Below are positions 49,386 to 60,910 of a stretch of DNA of 64,000 nt, one piece after another. Under the pieces are notes generated by a model. That model was given only the letters and a program-made list of their open reading frames with translations, was not told the DNA's origin and made no database searches. This DNA comes from Rotaria socialis (taxonomy: Eukaryota > Rotifera > Eurotatoria > Philodinida > Philodinidae). The position numbers and the translations under genes are program-made. The stretch is from contig CAJNYU010001829.1 of the NCBI GenBank assembly GCA_905331475.1, positions 1-64,000 of the forward strand, in the 5' to 3' direction. Each line of letters starts with the position of its first letter. Within the stretch, counting starts at the first letter, position 1.

Positions 49386-52240
49386 TTATTGATTTGTGTT
49401 TGTAAAATATTTTCGAAATCCATTGATACTCATATGAGAAAATTGTGCAGATATATCACGTCCATGATCTTTGAAGATTTTCTTTTGGCTTCTCTTGATG
49501 ACCTCCATTTGTTGTGATATCACCGGATATGCTAATATTTCGCCAATACAATTATAAATATAATCAATATCGATTTGTTCGGGATCATCTTGTTGCACTT
49601 CATTCAAGACTACTACATACTTCTTTTTCAATTCGTGCAAAGACTTGCATAATTTAATATTGAACGTACTCATTGGATTTACAGAATATAAATTTTCTTC
49701 TTCTTTGATAAAAAATTGCAACCAAGATAGAAAAAGATTTTCAGATACGTTACTTGTGTGCAATAAAAATTGGATGAATATAATGCTTGCGTACAACAAA
49801 CGATCTTTCAGGTTTTCTGTTTCTGAATGAAAGCATTTACCTTGTAGATCACTTTTCTGATATTCTAGCGTGTAAAAGATAGGAAAATGTTGATCGGAAG
49901 CACCAGCACATGTAGTACATTTATTCGATGTACTATATTGATGAATAGAATTGATTCTTCAATCATGATGGAGTATTTCCTGGCTTGTAAAATGTTGCTC
50001 TTGTATTAGTGAAACAAAAGATTATGCTCTTTTGTGCTTTAGAGCCAAGAAAATAAAAAAATTGCATAAAACGTAATCGAAAAAAATTATGAAGACGAGC
50101 AGTATTCGTTTTTAATAGGAAAAAAATAGCACAGAGATGTGGAAGATGATTAATATATTGCAATATATGTTCAATATTTCTATTTATCTTGTCCCAATCC
50201 TCGAGTGTCTCCAATATCGGGTGTATCAATAAGACGTATTTTTAACTTATTGTCGACATCAAATACATACGATTGACAATATATTCCGTAACTGAATGAC
50301 CTAAACTATTGTGATTTTCATTTTAATTGAATTGACCAAAATTGATTAGACGTTCTTCAAATCTATCACCAATGTTAAGCATAAACGAAACATGAATAAG
50401 AACGATAGGTTGACCATTTCTAGCATCGTAGAGTGAATGGAAAACGAAATAGTTCATCAATGCATTGATAAGTGTCAATTTATCAACATCCGTTTCACCT
50501 ATTAGTAAAATATTGATTTTATTCGATTCGGTTGACGATAAAGATTTTCTTATTGATGGTTCCAATATCTTCATATGACTTGGTTTACATGAACAGTAGG
50601 AGAAATCAGCGAATACAAGCTGTAATAATGACAATGGTGCTTCATACTTCTTGAATAAATGTCGACAAAGTATATCATCCTAACCCAAGCAGACAAACTT
50701 TTAGGAAAACGCGTTTACACACTCAATCGGGAACCACGATTGTGAGTCATTAACGCTCAGTAACGGAACGCAAGAAACGCTTTTCTTACGCGGAATTCTC
50801 ACTTTCAGAGCGTGAAAACGGGTAAAAACTCCAAAATCTGAGCGTTTAAATGCACAGTTATTCAATAACTTAAAAACTAATTCGTTTAAACGCGCAGAGT
50901 TGGAGTTTTCACGCTCTGAAAGTGAGAATTCTGCGTAAAAAACGCGTTTCTTGCGTTTCGTTACTGAGCGTTAATGACTCACAATCGCGGTTCCCCATTG
51001 AGTGTGTAAACGCGTTTTTCCAAAAGTTTGTCTGCTTGGGAAGTTGGAGATTTTTCCATTAGTTCTTTAGAAGACGAAAAAAGACAATATTTTAAGTTAC
51101 TTTTTCATGATCGAAAAATATAATTTTTTCTTCGAAAGCTGATTGTTTATCCTGTTTACATTCAAGATTGACTACATTACAATATCCCATGGAATAATCA
51201 GTTTTTTATTTATCGATTAAAATAATTTTCGACAGTGGTTTCATTACTGTATTATGAAAAAATTCTAACGCACTGATCATTGAGTTGATTTTTTCACTGT
51301 TTTATTCATAATCAGATACAGTTAGTTTAACATTATCTCGACGATGTCCACCAACTTTGATTGCTAAGATTTGTTGAACTTTCGTTTAGTTCGCTTTAAT
51401 TTAAATAGTCTTCTATGTAATTTATCTATAGGAATTTTGACTTGTTGCGAAAATGCGTGATATCTTTTAACATAAAATAATTGTTCGATAGTTTTAAACT
51501 TCTCATTTAATGGGACTATTTTCTGTTCTATGTTGTATAGGATCAATGGACCTATTACATAATATATTTTTTGAATAAATGAATTCTCATTAATATTTGT
51601 AAAAACAGTTCGTTTTTATACAATTAATTTTTCGTTCGTCTTGTTTTGAGAGAAAATTTCTTTAAAAAGTTGTGAAATACTTGCAAAGATATTCTAGAAT
51701 AGAATCAATATCATTCTCGTACTCAACATTAGTGAGTTCTAGAGCTATGAGAAAGTCAATTTCTTTTTTTTTTACACTTGTTATAATGTAAGTAACGATA
51801 TTGTTCGACAATGAAGCAGGAAGAGTATTTCTTATACGTTGAATATCACCGATTAAATATCCCTATTGTTCAATATGTTGATAATCAATAGATCGTGTCG
51901 TAGAATCAGTAGATAATGTATGATTACTTAACATACGTATTCCTGCTTTGAATCGAACCATATCTAAAGCAATACTTACTCTCAAATCATCTTCAATACC
52001 GATCATCTTCATTAAATTTGTATGAGTCAAATTATACACTTTTCTAAGTTTGATGAAAGGTTTTTCTGTGAAATACTTTCTGCAAAAGAACCCTTCATCT
52101 ACGGATAAATTTGTTTGAAGATTATCTGTGCGAGTAGCGTATAATGATCCTACAATGCCATCGGTATTCAAACCGTAGCGTCCTGGAACGCATCCTTCTC
52201 GCAACTTTGAAGCACAACAAAATGTATAACCTTGAGACAT
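49386..52240 (-). pseudogene. Decayed large P-loop GTPase-like protein, split by a MITE
   Basis: Several blocks of one long protein lie in order on the minus strand. The N-terminal block (52240-51700) opens at an ATG with MSQGYTFCCASKLREGCVPG and includes TNLSVDEGFFCRKYFTEKPF; an in-frame TAG lies at 51863-51865. A middle helical block is at 51546-51364. The MITE at 50684-51040 then interrupts. The P-loop block (about 50670-49963) has a damaged Walker A (GETDVDKLT, where GxxxxGK[ST] is expected), a recognisable switch/DTPxxGDTRG region near 50235 that is knocked out of frame by a missing base in an A run, and HILQYINHLPHLCAI plus IIFCFTNTRATFY. The C-terminal block is 49799-49386. Several more stops occur. 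I recall such AIG1/septin-like P-loop proteins as a multigene family in rotifers, function unknown. Clearly non-functional here. Confidence 0.7.
50684..51040. mobile_element. 357-bp MITE with long terminal inverted repeats
   Basis: Inverted repeats of about 135 bp start CCCAAGCAGACAAACTTTT and are nearly identical between arms, separated by a short AT-rich core. The arms carry several GCGTTT/AAACGC words and a CTCACTTTCAGAGCGTGAAAA block. High arm identity suggests a fairly recent insertion. It interrupts the P-loop pseudogene between its middle block and its Walker A block. No convincing target duplication is visible (AA on either side at most). Confidence 0.85.
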
Positions 52241-53815
52241 GTTTTTTTTATTGAAGAAGTTACAACCATATAATTTTGTAGAATAAATGAAAAAGAAAAG
52301 TTTTACTTTTAATGATGATCTGCTGGGAAAGTTGAATGGAAAAAATGATAATTGAGATTTGCAAGAATCTGTAAAAATAAAATTTATACGTTCACTAATA
52401 CGTTGTTGTGTGTCTTTTTCAAAGCAAAACTAGTTAAGTTATTATATAGCACATAGAAATCTCAAGAGAAAATTTGAATAACTTCAAACATGTAGAAAAA
52501 CTTTTCTTCATCTTTCATTGACAAACAGAATGAACTCAATAATTGAAAAGCCGAGTAAAAGATAGTTCAAAAACGAATAACTTAAACGATATGCAGAAAC
52601 CACTTGTTCCTATTGCCAATATGTAATAGCTAAAGCGCGTGAGCCAACTACTTTTCTTTATTCACGTGTCTGCTGGTCTCGTTGTTGGCTTCTATAGTTA
52701 TGATTTATTATTGACTGTTTTAAGATTATTCAAATAAGGTGTAGCAATATTCGTGAAAAGAAACTGGTCGTAAAGAAACGAAAAAAGAACAAACGTTAAC
52801 AATCATAATTTGAAGGAGAGAAATGTTTTCCTTAAAACAAAAAAAGTACAGAACAATATTTTTTTAGCTTGCACATTTTGCATCATCTGGTGAAAGCGCT
52901 TGATATACGAAAAAAACTTGAATGTATCGTACAATAAAATCGTGTAAATCTAATGGTAAAATGCTATAGGGATGCATTTATGTGTTAATTCTCCATAGGA
53001 GCTTCCAATATAATATAATACTTTGTATATACTCTCAATATATCCTATACAATATAGTTGAGATTATCTTATTTTGAATATAAAAGAAAATAACATTTGC
53101 TGCCATATGCCCAGCTACTTCGCATGTTTGTGTATGATAGAATCATGCTAGAGACAACTACTTAATGGTGATGCTACAATAGTAACAGGAGAGAGACAGC
53201 ATGTTATCTCATTTCTTTTATTGAAGAATATAAATGAATTTTTAGCGTCTTTGAACAGCACCCTTTAACATTCATACAGTTATATTAGGATGATTGTTAG
53301 GTTTTTTTCTTTCTCTTTTCGTTTATTGGTACGAATATTTCTAAAATTCGATGTATCCATTAATTCACTTTTTGAGTGTAGAGATTTTTTACGGTAATTA
53401 TTTTTCTTTTCGCATCGACACAAATGTGAACCTAGATATTGATATTGTCTGTTATGTGACTAAGATAAGGATATGCTATAGAAATATTATAATACATACG
53501 CCTCAACTCTCGCGTGCTCGTCCCTGTTCAATATCTTATTGCTAAGTTCTATGTTCTTTTTTTAAATATGTTAATGAAAAAAATAGAACGATGTTTTCAT
53601 TGGTAGTAAAATAATCATACCGAAAATCACAAACACTTGTTTCCGTAGAGATAGAAAGAAATATCACTAAACAATTAGTGACAGACGACAAAAACTGATC
53701 AGCTGCATTGGACTACAGTCAGATTTGTTAGATTCCTTTCAATTTGTTCTCTGACAAAATTCATACAGTAATAGTACATGATAATCATATTCAACAGAAT
53801 AAAAGCAATGATTTT
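52241..53815. other. Non-coding, AT-rich
   Basis: No exon, RNA or repeat recognised. Confidence 0.4.
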
Positions 53816-55461
53816 CTACTTTTTGAAGATGTTTGCGATCAACTGTTTTTTTCGTATTTTTTCCATGTATGACTTTTGCTCTAGTACATCTTCATGATCA
53901 GGTGGAAGTGTCTTGAGCAGCTGGTCGATCCCTTTCTGAGAAAATTCTGCAGCTTTGTCGTATTGTTGAAGGCCAGTCAATGTCGATGCTATGCTAAGAT
54001 ATGTCGTAGCAATTGTTGCAGCATTGTCCGGCAAAGTTCGCAATTCAATTGACAATGTCTTCTGTTGACAAGATAATGCCTCAGTAAAGTTTTGGAGATG
54101 CACATAAGTACGAGCTATATTGAAGTAGATAGGTGCTAATGATTTGTCATCTTCATTCTTCACTTTAAGAATTTCAGTCAGACCCTCTTGATAATAGCGA
54201 ATTGCTTCTGAATGTCTACCAAGGATTTGAAGAATAGTTCCTACATGGTAAAGATATTGACCAAATTGTACTGCGTCAGGGTTCGGACGTTTTCGGAGTT
54301 GATTAACTGCATCGTGTGCATATTTTAATGCTTCATTACGTTTCGACATATTTTTGTAGACAGTGGAAATTTTATGATAGGTCACAGCAATCGTTGGATC
54401 ATCGTCGTCACAAGATTTCTGTTCAATATCTAACGTTTTCTGATAGAAAGACAATGCCTCAACATCATGATTTAGTTCACTATGGCATTCAGCTAAACGA
54501 TAATAAATGCCACCTAATGATTCATCTTCATGGCCAACAATTGTACTAATACTGGCTATGCATTCATTATAATAAAGAATAGCTTCAGAAGGTTTGCCTT
54601 GCTTATAAAGAACATGCCCAACTTGACAAAGATATTGACTAAGTTTGGTTGGATCAGGATTCGACTGTAGTCGAAGTTGTGTAACTGCAGCATGCGCATA
54701 TTTCAATGCATCGCTATACTTGGACAGTTTGAGATTAACTTCTGACATCTTTACATAAGTCGTAGCAATTGTGGGAGCATCATCCGGTAATGTGCGCAAT
54801 TCAATTTCTAATGTCTTCTGGTAGGAAGATAGTGCCTCAGTAAATTTATTCGTTTTCATATATACATCGCCTTGATTAAAGTAGGCGATTGATAATGATT
54901 CTTCATCATTATCTGTGTCGATATGAGCTAAAGCCAAGCCTTCTTCATAATAACGAATTGCTTCCATATTGTTTCCTTGATTTTGAAGCACAAGTCCTAT
55001 TTGACGTTTATATCGTCCAAGTGATGTTGGATCAGGATCAGATCGTTTTTGAAGTTGTTCTTCTGCTTTTCGTGCACATTCTAATGCCTCGCTATATTTT
55101 AACATGCCAACATATGCCGTAGACATATTGTAATAACTCAGAGCGATGGTTGGATGATTTTCAGCTAAAGAACTTTGCTCGATTTTTAATGCTTTTTGAT
55201 AATATGGGATTGACTCTGCAAATTTCTTTTGTTTATAATAGGCACGAGCCAGATGATTGTATGTTGATGCAATTGACGGATGATTGGGTAATAAATACTT
55301 TTGTTGAGTAGTTAATGCGCATTGAAAATGACCGATGGCGTCATTATAAGAACCTTGTGAAAGACTTATTTGTCCAGCCCATATCGACGATTGCACCAAA
55401 GAATTAGGATCAGGATTTGTGGCTTTCTGGTTGATGTCTTGTGCTTGTTTTTTGAAGGATG
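53816..55461 (-). CDS. Kinesin-light-chain-like TPR-repeat protein (5' end unresolved)
   Basis: A 548-codon open exon composed almost wholly of 42-residue tetratricopeptide repeats of the kinesin-light-chain type, a helical scaffold for protein binding. The acceptor at 55461 (TTTCTCAG) needs one base from an upstream exon. A candidate ATG exon near 55525-55545 (MVDIEKM, then GTATGC) is in the wrong phase, so the start is unknown. A three-repeat module of about 126 residues is repeated: each begins YQKxLxIE and contains NPDPxxxxxYxxxxGxxLxxxG followed by EAIxYYxE. There are three full modules and a partial fourth. The protein ends in a basic tail (KIRKKQLIANIFKK). No lesion is seen. Some relatives carry an N-terminal ADP-ribosyltransferase or other domain; none is seen in this exon. 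Confidence 0.8.
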
Positions 55462-56117
55462 CTGAGAAAGAAGAAACAATTTCTTTACTTAATTCATAAA
55501 GATTTAATCATCTAGGAAGAAACGCATACCATCTTTTCGATATCAACCATAGGCCAACTCACATTCTAGTGTTCTACTTTGAAGTTTGACTCAAAAACAA
55601 AAGGCTTATAATTAAAAATACTGTTTTCGTTCAAATCTTGAAATTAACATAGATTTGAAAAACTGAGCTTCAGTAAATTGTAAATTTCTGTTTCACTTTA
55701 TCATATTTTTCAGTTTTGCTACAAACTTCGATTGAAATTTTCTGATGCAGTCATGGATGAGAGGAAATGTTTCGTTTATTTTGATACTTTTTATTGTACA
55801 TGAAGTAGTCGAGGAGGCAATCGTAATTGTTATATTTTTAACTATTAACTTTAACAATCATGAACAGTTATAATTTCTGGTAAAAGTTTATTTCAAAACT
55901 TAGAATCTAAAGAAAGCGCATAAAACGTAAGAACCAATTCCAAAGTTAAAAACAAAACAAAAGTTCAAAAACATTTTTCCATTATCGAATCTATACATCT
56001 AACAGTAGCATTTCATTTTAATGGTGATATTGAGAACACTGCTAACCGTGAATGTTGGCCCGATGGTAAAATCTTCTCAACAATAAATCAATAGTCATTA
56101 TAGACGAGAAATAATCC
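55462..56117. other. Spacer upstream of the TPR exon
   Basis: Should hold the missing first exon of the TPR gene. Besides the rejected ATG exon near 55525, a GTGAGT donor near 55565 could end an untranslated exon. Confidence 0.3.
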
Positions 56118-56118
56118 G

Positions 56119-56898
56119 GGGTGGTCCCTTTTCGTCCTCATTTTGTTTTACGGCCATCGGTCGGAGAAGTCCATTCCGAACTTCAGTTTCCGGATGTTCG
56201 GAATGAAAAAGACCGGGTGTTCGGAATGAAAGTCGTCTAGATGTTCGGAACGGAAAATACAGGATGTTCGGAACATAAAATGACAGATGTTCGAGACAAA
56301 AAATGACCGATGTTCGGAACGAAAAAACACAGGATGTTTGGAAGAGAAAATAATTTTTTTATAACATAGTCTATTTTCTTTTATTTCCTAGTATAGTCTT
56401 TCACAAAAAAAAGCATAAGACAACAAAAGTTTATACAAGTGAGAGAATAAATAACTTTTGTAAGAAAAATATTTTATGTCTAATGTTTTTTTGAAGCATG
56501 TCTTGTTTTTTTCTTTTTTGGAATTTGTTTAATATTGGCATCATCTGTTTCGTCTACTTTTTCTTTCACTTAATGAACTGCTGGCTGCACATTTATGAGA
56601 ATTATTAGTAAATTTTTTGTTACCAGCACCTACCCTTTATAAAACAGAGAAGTTTATAGTTTTACTACTCATTCCCACTATAAAACATACACCAAAATTC
56701 ATTTCCAACATTCAGTATTTTTTCGTTCCGAACGTCGGTCATTTTTTATTCCGAACATCTGTCACTTTATGTTCCGAACATCCTGTATTTTTTCGTTCCG
56801 AACATCCGGAAAATAGATTTTATTTTTTATATCCGATTTCGAACATCCGGTCAAATAACCTGATGTCCGGAAGAGTGAGGACGAAAAGGGACGCACCC
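56119..56898. mobile_element. Foldback-type element with tandem-repeat arms
   Basis: The outer ends are inverted: left GGGTGGTCCCTTTTCGTCC and, on the other strand at right, GGGTGCGTCCCTTTTCGTCC. Inside each end lies a tandem array of 22-26 bp units around GATGTTCGGAACGAAAAA: about seven units at 56191-56350 and about five, inverted, at 56724-56860. The centre is AT-rich without coding capacity. Inverted arms made of short tandem repeats are the defining trait of foldback (FB) elements. It lies exactly where the FLYWCH reading frame loses family resemblance, so it appears to have inserted there. Confidence 0.8.
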
Positions 56899-57331
56899 AT
56901 GTTGTCGACGACTAGTTCTCAAAAGTGTTTCACTTTCAGGTAGTTGATCGGCGGTATCTAAAGGAAAAGATCTCATTGCAGAATGTAAAATTGTGCTTGA
57001 TGATTCTTCGGTTTCAGGGACTCGTAATTTTATTTTATTTTTGAGTTCCAGTACTGGAACCAGATCTGGTTTTGACGCGTAGCAGTGTTCAGTAGGTGCA
57101 GAAACAATTACATCCATAGTCGAATTGGTATTGGTATGGCAACGACCTAAAAGAAGATAAAAACAAAGTACAAATAATTAATTTTTTTGTTTTACCTTTG
57201 CAATCTCTGTTCTGACAACGAAAAATCAATTTAACATCAGTTTTTCGTTCTAAAGTATAAACATAACCTTCATAACCAATCACAGCTTTCCCATTTTCAC
57301 TTGTAAATTTTTTAATTGGGTGTGTACTCAT
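56899..57331 (-). pseudogene. FLYWCH zinc-finger protein fragment, probably Mutator-like transposase N terminus
   Basis: Two exons: the ATG at 57331 to a donor after DCK (about 57197), then from about 57148 (GRCHTNTNSTMDVIVSAP) to the foldback insertion. The first encodes a FLYWCH-type finger (GYEGYVYTLERKTDVKLIFR, Cys at RCQNRDC, with the closing C-H in exon 2). The second has the usual following region (HCYASKPDLVPVLELKNKIK, ILHSAMRSFP, LLRTSRRQ). In relatives I recall this precedes a MULE-type transposase domain. Here coding resemblance stops at the end of the foldback element at 56898 and nothing similar resumes beyond 56118, so the gene is truncated. Directly upstream sits the element terminus at 57345-57655. 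Confidence 0.65.
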
Positions 57332-57344
57332 CACTTTTCTGAAT

Positions 57345-57655
57345 AGATAATTGTATGAATATTGGCAAGAAATATCTTCTGTCGCTGAGGAGAGTTATTT
57401 TATATTTATTTTAAAAATTAATGTTTTTTTCTGATTTTCCCAAAATCCTATTAAATTATTTGTTTTTTTCTTGAGATTCATAACGCAGTCTACAAAGTTC
57501 GTGGGCTTATTCAATTAATTAAACATAGTCTACTTGATTCAATTACATCAAGCGACATGTCATATTCGCTTTCATTAATTTACATTGCCGCCAATCGTCC
57601 GTGCGACGAATCGTGCATCGGGCGAATTATCCACGCGACGAATTAACATAGTACC
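57345..57655 (-). mobile_element. Mutator-like terminus upstream of the FLYWCH fragment
   Basis: Reverse-orientation homologue of the left 310 bp of the element at 29937-30370. It starts GGTACTATG at 57655, carries degenerate GCGACGAATT-type units, then shares the body down to TACAATTATCTAT, about 15 bp before the FLYWCH ATG. The opposite terminus is absent. The junction of shared sequence and ORF start suggests that the shared part is the 5' end and promoter of a once-complete transposon. Confidence 0.7.
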
Positions 57656-60600
57656 TTTCGATCATGCTATTTGTTCACGTTTTTCTTATTTGTCTACTTA
57701 TTTTTCCACTTGCTATAATGAAACTTTATTCAACCATAACTCGAACCTTTCCCAAATCTGCATTACAAAGAACTATTGAAAATTTCGTTTTTAATACACT
57801 TCTTCCTTGTGTTTTACTTACATTGTGGAATGTCTTTCTACGTTTATGCATTGAGTGGAGGATGACTATTCCGTAAAGCTATATTTACTTTTGTGAATGT
57901 ATTACGTCAAAGAATTGGGCATCGATAAGATTTAAGGTTTTTTTAAAATTTATTGAATAAAATCAACCTCGATTCACTACTCTGGTATCTCAATTCAAGA
58001 TAATTATTAATTCTGTACAGTGAGTGATGCTGTAGATGTTTTCATATATATTAAAAAAATATGAGTGAGCTCCATTGTAATGTAGTGGAATAGGCTAAAT
58101 AATATAAGATATTGAGATAGTTTTCATCAGAAAAAGATCTCAAAATAACAGAGAAATGAATTTGATGAACACAGGAGTATAGCTTCAGGCCTGAAACGTT
58201 AATGGAATTGTCAAAAAAACTCTTGGCTTACACAAGCATAGGTTGCATGTACTGATGACATATAGGATCACTATATATCTAGAGGTATTAATATGAGTCT
58301 TGTCTCGCGGAATATAAGATGACTGTTTTTGACGCTAAGCAATGTATTAGAAACGAGATGGATATTTTCTTAAGAAGAAAATTACACGAGAATACACCCG
58401 ATACAAATGCGAATAATTAGACAATGCATTAGTATCTGTGACTCGAACATTCTTACGTGAGGTGAAACATGAGGTTAAAGAAAAAATCTCTCAATGTCAT
58501 CCGAATTATTCACTGCCTTCAGCACTTAGCAAAAAAGAAAAATTCGGTGTTCATGTCTGAATATTAGAATTGTTTTATTGTTCGATTGTGATAAGGATAA
58601 GAATGGTAATAATGATCTTTTATTTAGGCAACAATTTGATTCTCAAGTTTAGCTCATATCCGTGTCTAAACTCTTCTACTTGGCTCGATTATAAGATCTT
58701 CAGTCATTTTATTTGATTAATTGAAACCAAAAATGATGCCGAAATCGTCGAAATATATGTCAGCGTTTCATATGTGGCAATGTCTCATCATGTTTTCAAG
58801 ATGATTTGTCGCCATCTAGAAACCGTCGAAGTCTGAGTGCATTTTTATTTCTGTTTGTGACAACAGACTGAGCATCCGGACATTTTTAGATAATTGTTGC
58901 AAATAAATATAATCATATTCACAAGCCCACATTTTCAAAAAACAAAATTATATGAATAGAGAAATAGCATAACAAGAGACAGAAGAAGTCGATATCAATA
59001 ATTGTTAGATATTCAGATAATTTGTACATCATATATTGCTGACTTTTTCACCATGCCGCACTACAAATCAAACGATCTATTACATAAGCTATAAATATTC
59101 CACGATATTTTCAAATCTTAAGATATGTACACAGAAGAAACTATATAGTTTATTTGGATGTTCAATATTAATCTTCTTCTTTTCCTCATCGAAATTATTG
59201 ATCGCAATTCATAGATTTCACATGAAAGTGCAAGGGATACCATCGACAAAATTTCGCTGAAAATAATTGACTCGTGATAATTGTTGCTTTACTATAGAGT
59301 AGAAAATGAATGTGCATTTTTAATAAGCTCATGAAATTCACCAGATCTGTTACCGATAATTCATCCAGTAGTACCGTTTTCTATACAGTCAGTTAATATT
59401 ATCATATATGAATAAAACCTTTAAAATGGTTGTCTCGAGCTGTCAACTCATTTATACTAGGCTTATTTCTCGAATTGATTTACGTTTAATGGAAAAAGTT
59501 TTCAGCACCCATCTACATACAACGGAAGCCATATAGTTGAAGAGAGACAACGTCTTGCGTCTACTTATAAAAGAATACATTCGAATATTTATGATCAATA
59601 CCAAAGACTTTCAAAATAGAAGACTTAGAAATTTCAAAGCACATATGCCAAGCCAGGGATTGCTTATTACATAGCTGACGAGTTATTTCAGTAAAGCATA
59701 TGATATAGCCAAAAAGACAAAATATATTTCGAATATTTTCATAGTACTTAGTTGAAAAAGATAAATCAACTAAAATATCTTGTGAAACTGTATTACAAAG
59801 TTTATGTGTAAATGTGATATCACCAAGAAGTTTGACAGTATCATCTTCATAAGACTTTTGAAAGATTAGCAATAACAACAGCTGAATATATGAGAATAAT
59901 TTCTGTATAAATGAGATTCTGAATATAGGTCACGAATAAAATAAGCAACTTATTCAAAGTTAACAAAAGACAGGAGTGCTGCATTTTTAGGTTATTATTA
60001 AAGTTGTTCTGAAATCATCATATAATAATGTTGTTCTTTGAATGAAAGTATTACTATCAGAAGTTTTCTCTTGCAAGAGGCAACAATCAGTATTTAGCAT
60101 CGTTCTTTAAGTGTCTCTACGGAAGATTTACGTATTTTTATGACAAAATAAATATGTGACCTGCATTAAAAACTACATATTTTGAGAGTAAAAATGCAAA
60201 GAGAAAAATAAAACATCAATCAAGTAATCAAAATAGAGATATACTAGTGTCTTCTCAATAATAAACATTCTTTTTTCATGAATCAACAAATATTTGCAAA
60301 TAGCATATTTCTAGGTATTAAATGATAATACTTGTTTTTCTTTCATCTACCACTATTTGTTCCATTAGGCAAAAGAAAAAGGTCGAACTCATACAAATCT
60401 CCATTATGCATGACTGTTTCATTTTTTGTTTTCCAACGTATAAAACAACTGGGTAGCCAGTTGGATGCTGAGAATCATTTTTTTCTAGCGATCTATTGTT
60501 ACTAGTTCGAAAAATCATCAAATATAAGAAGTTCGAAAGTGATGAATGTGTCTCAAATGCATTCCCATTCAATGAACAAGATGATGTGGTTCAACGATAC

Positions 60601-60910
60601 GAATAATGATGGGAAAATATCTAAAAATCCTCATCGAAGGTAAGGCGATGTCTTAGAGCAGAACTACATTTAAAAAATGGCCAGTGGTATATATTTTTAA
60701 CTTCATATCTACCTGAAAAGAATTTATTGAACTATTGCTAAATAATATTTTCGAAGCAAAATACTTCAAATAAATTCTAAATGCAGAGAGAACATATATA
60801 TTCAGCAATCCATAAAATATTAATCCTATAAAATTTGATCTCACCAGTATGTTAGGCGGAAAATAGCTCTCATATATTTGTCCAATTTAAAGATTTTGTT
60901 GTAATCTTAG
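57656..60910. other. Mostly non-coding
   Basis: A 3.2-kb stretch with no recognised gene. A 105-codon open frame on the minus strand (59878-59561) is not low-complexity and may be a decayed coding fragment; I recognise no family. Confidence 0.35.

Noticed and set aside
55500..55550. First coding exon of the TPR gene (MVDIEKM then GTATGC)
   Set aside because: It ends in phase 0, whereas the exon beginning at 55461 needs one base from upstream.
56617..56943. Coding frame with repeated PNxGHF/FRSEH words
   Set aside because: Translation of the tandem arm units of the foldback element.
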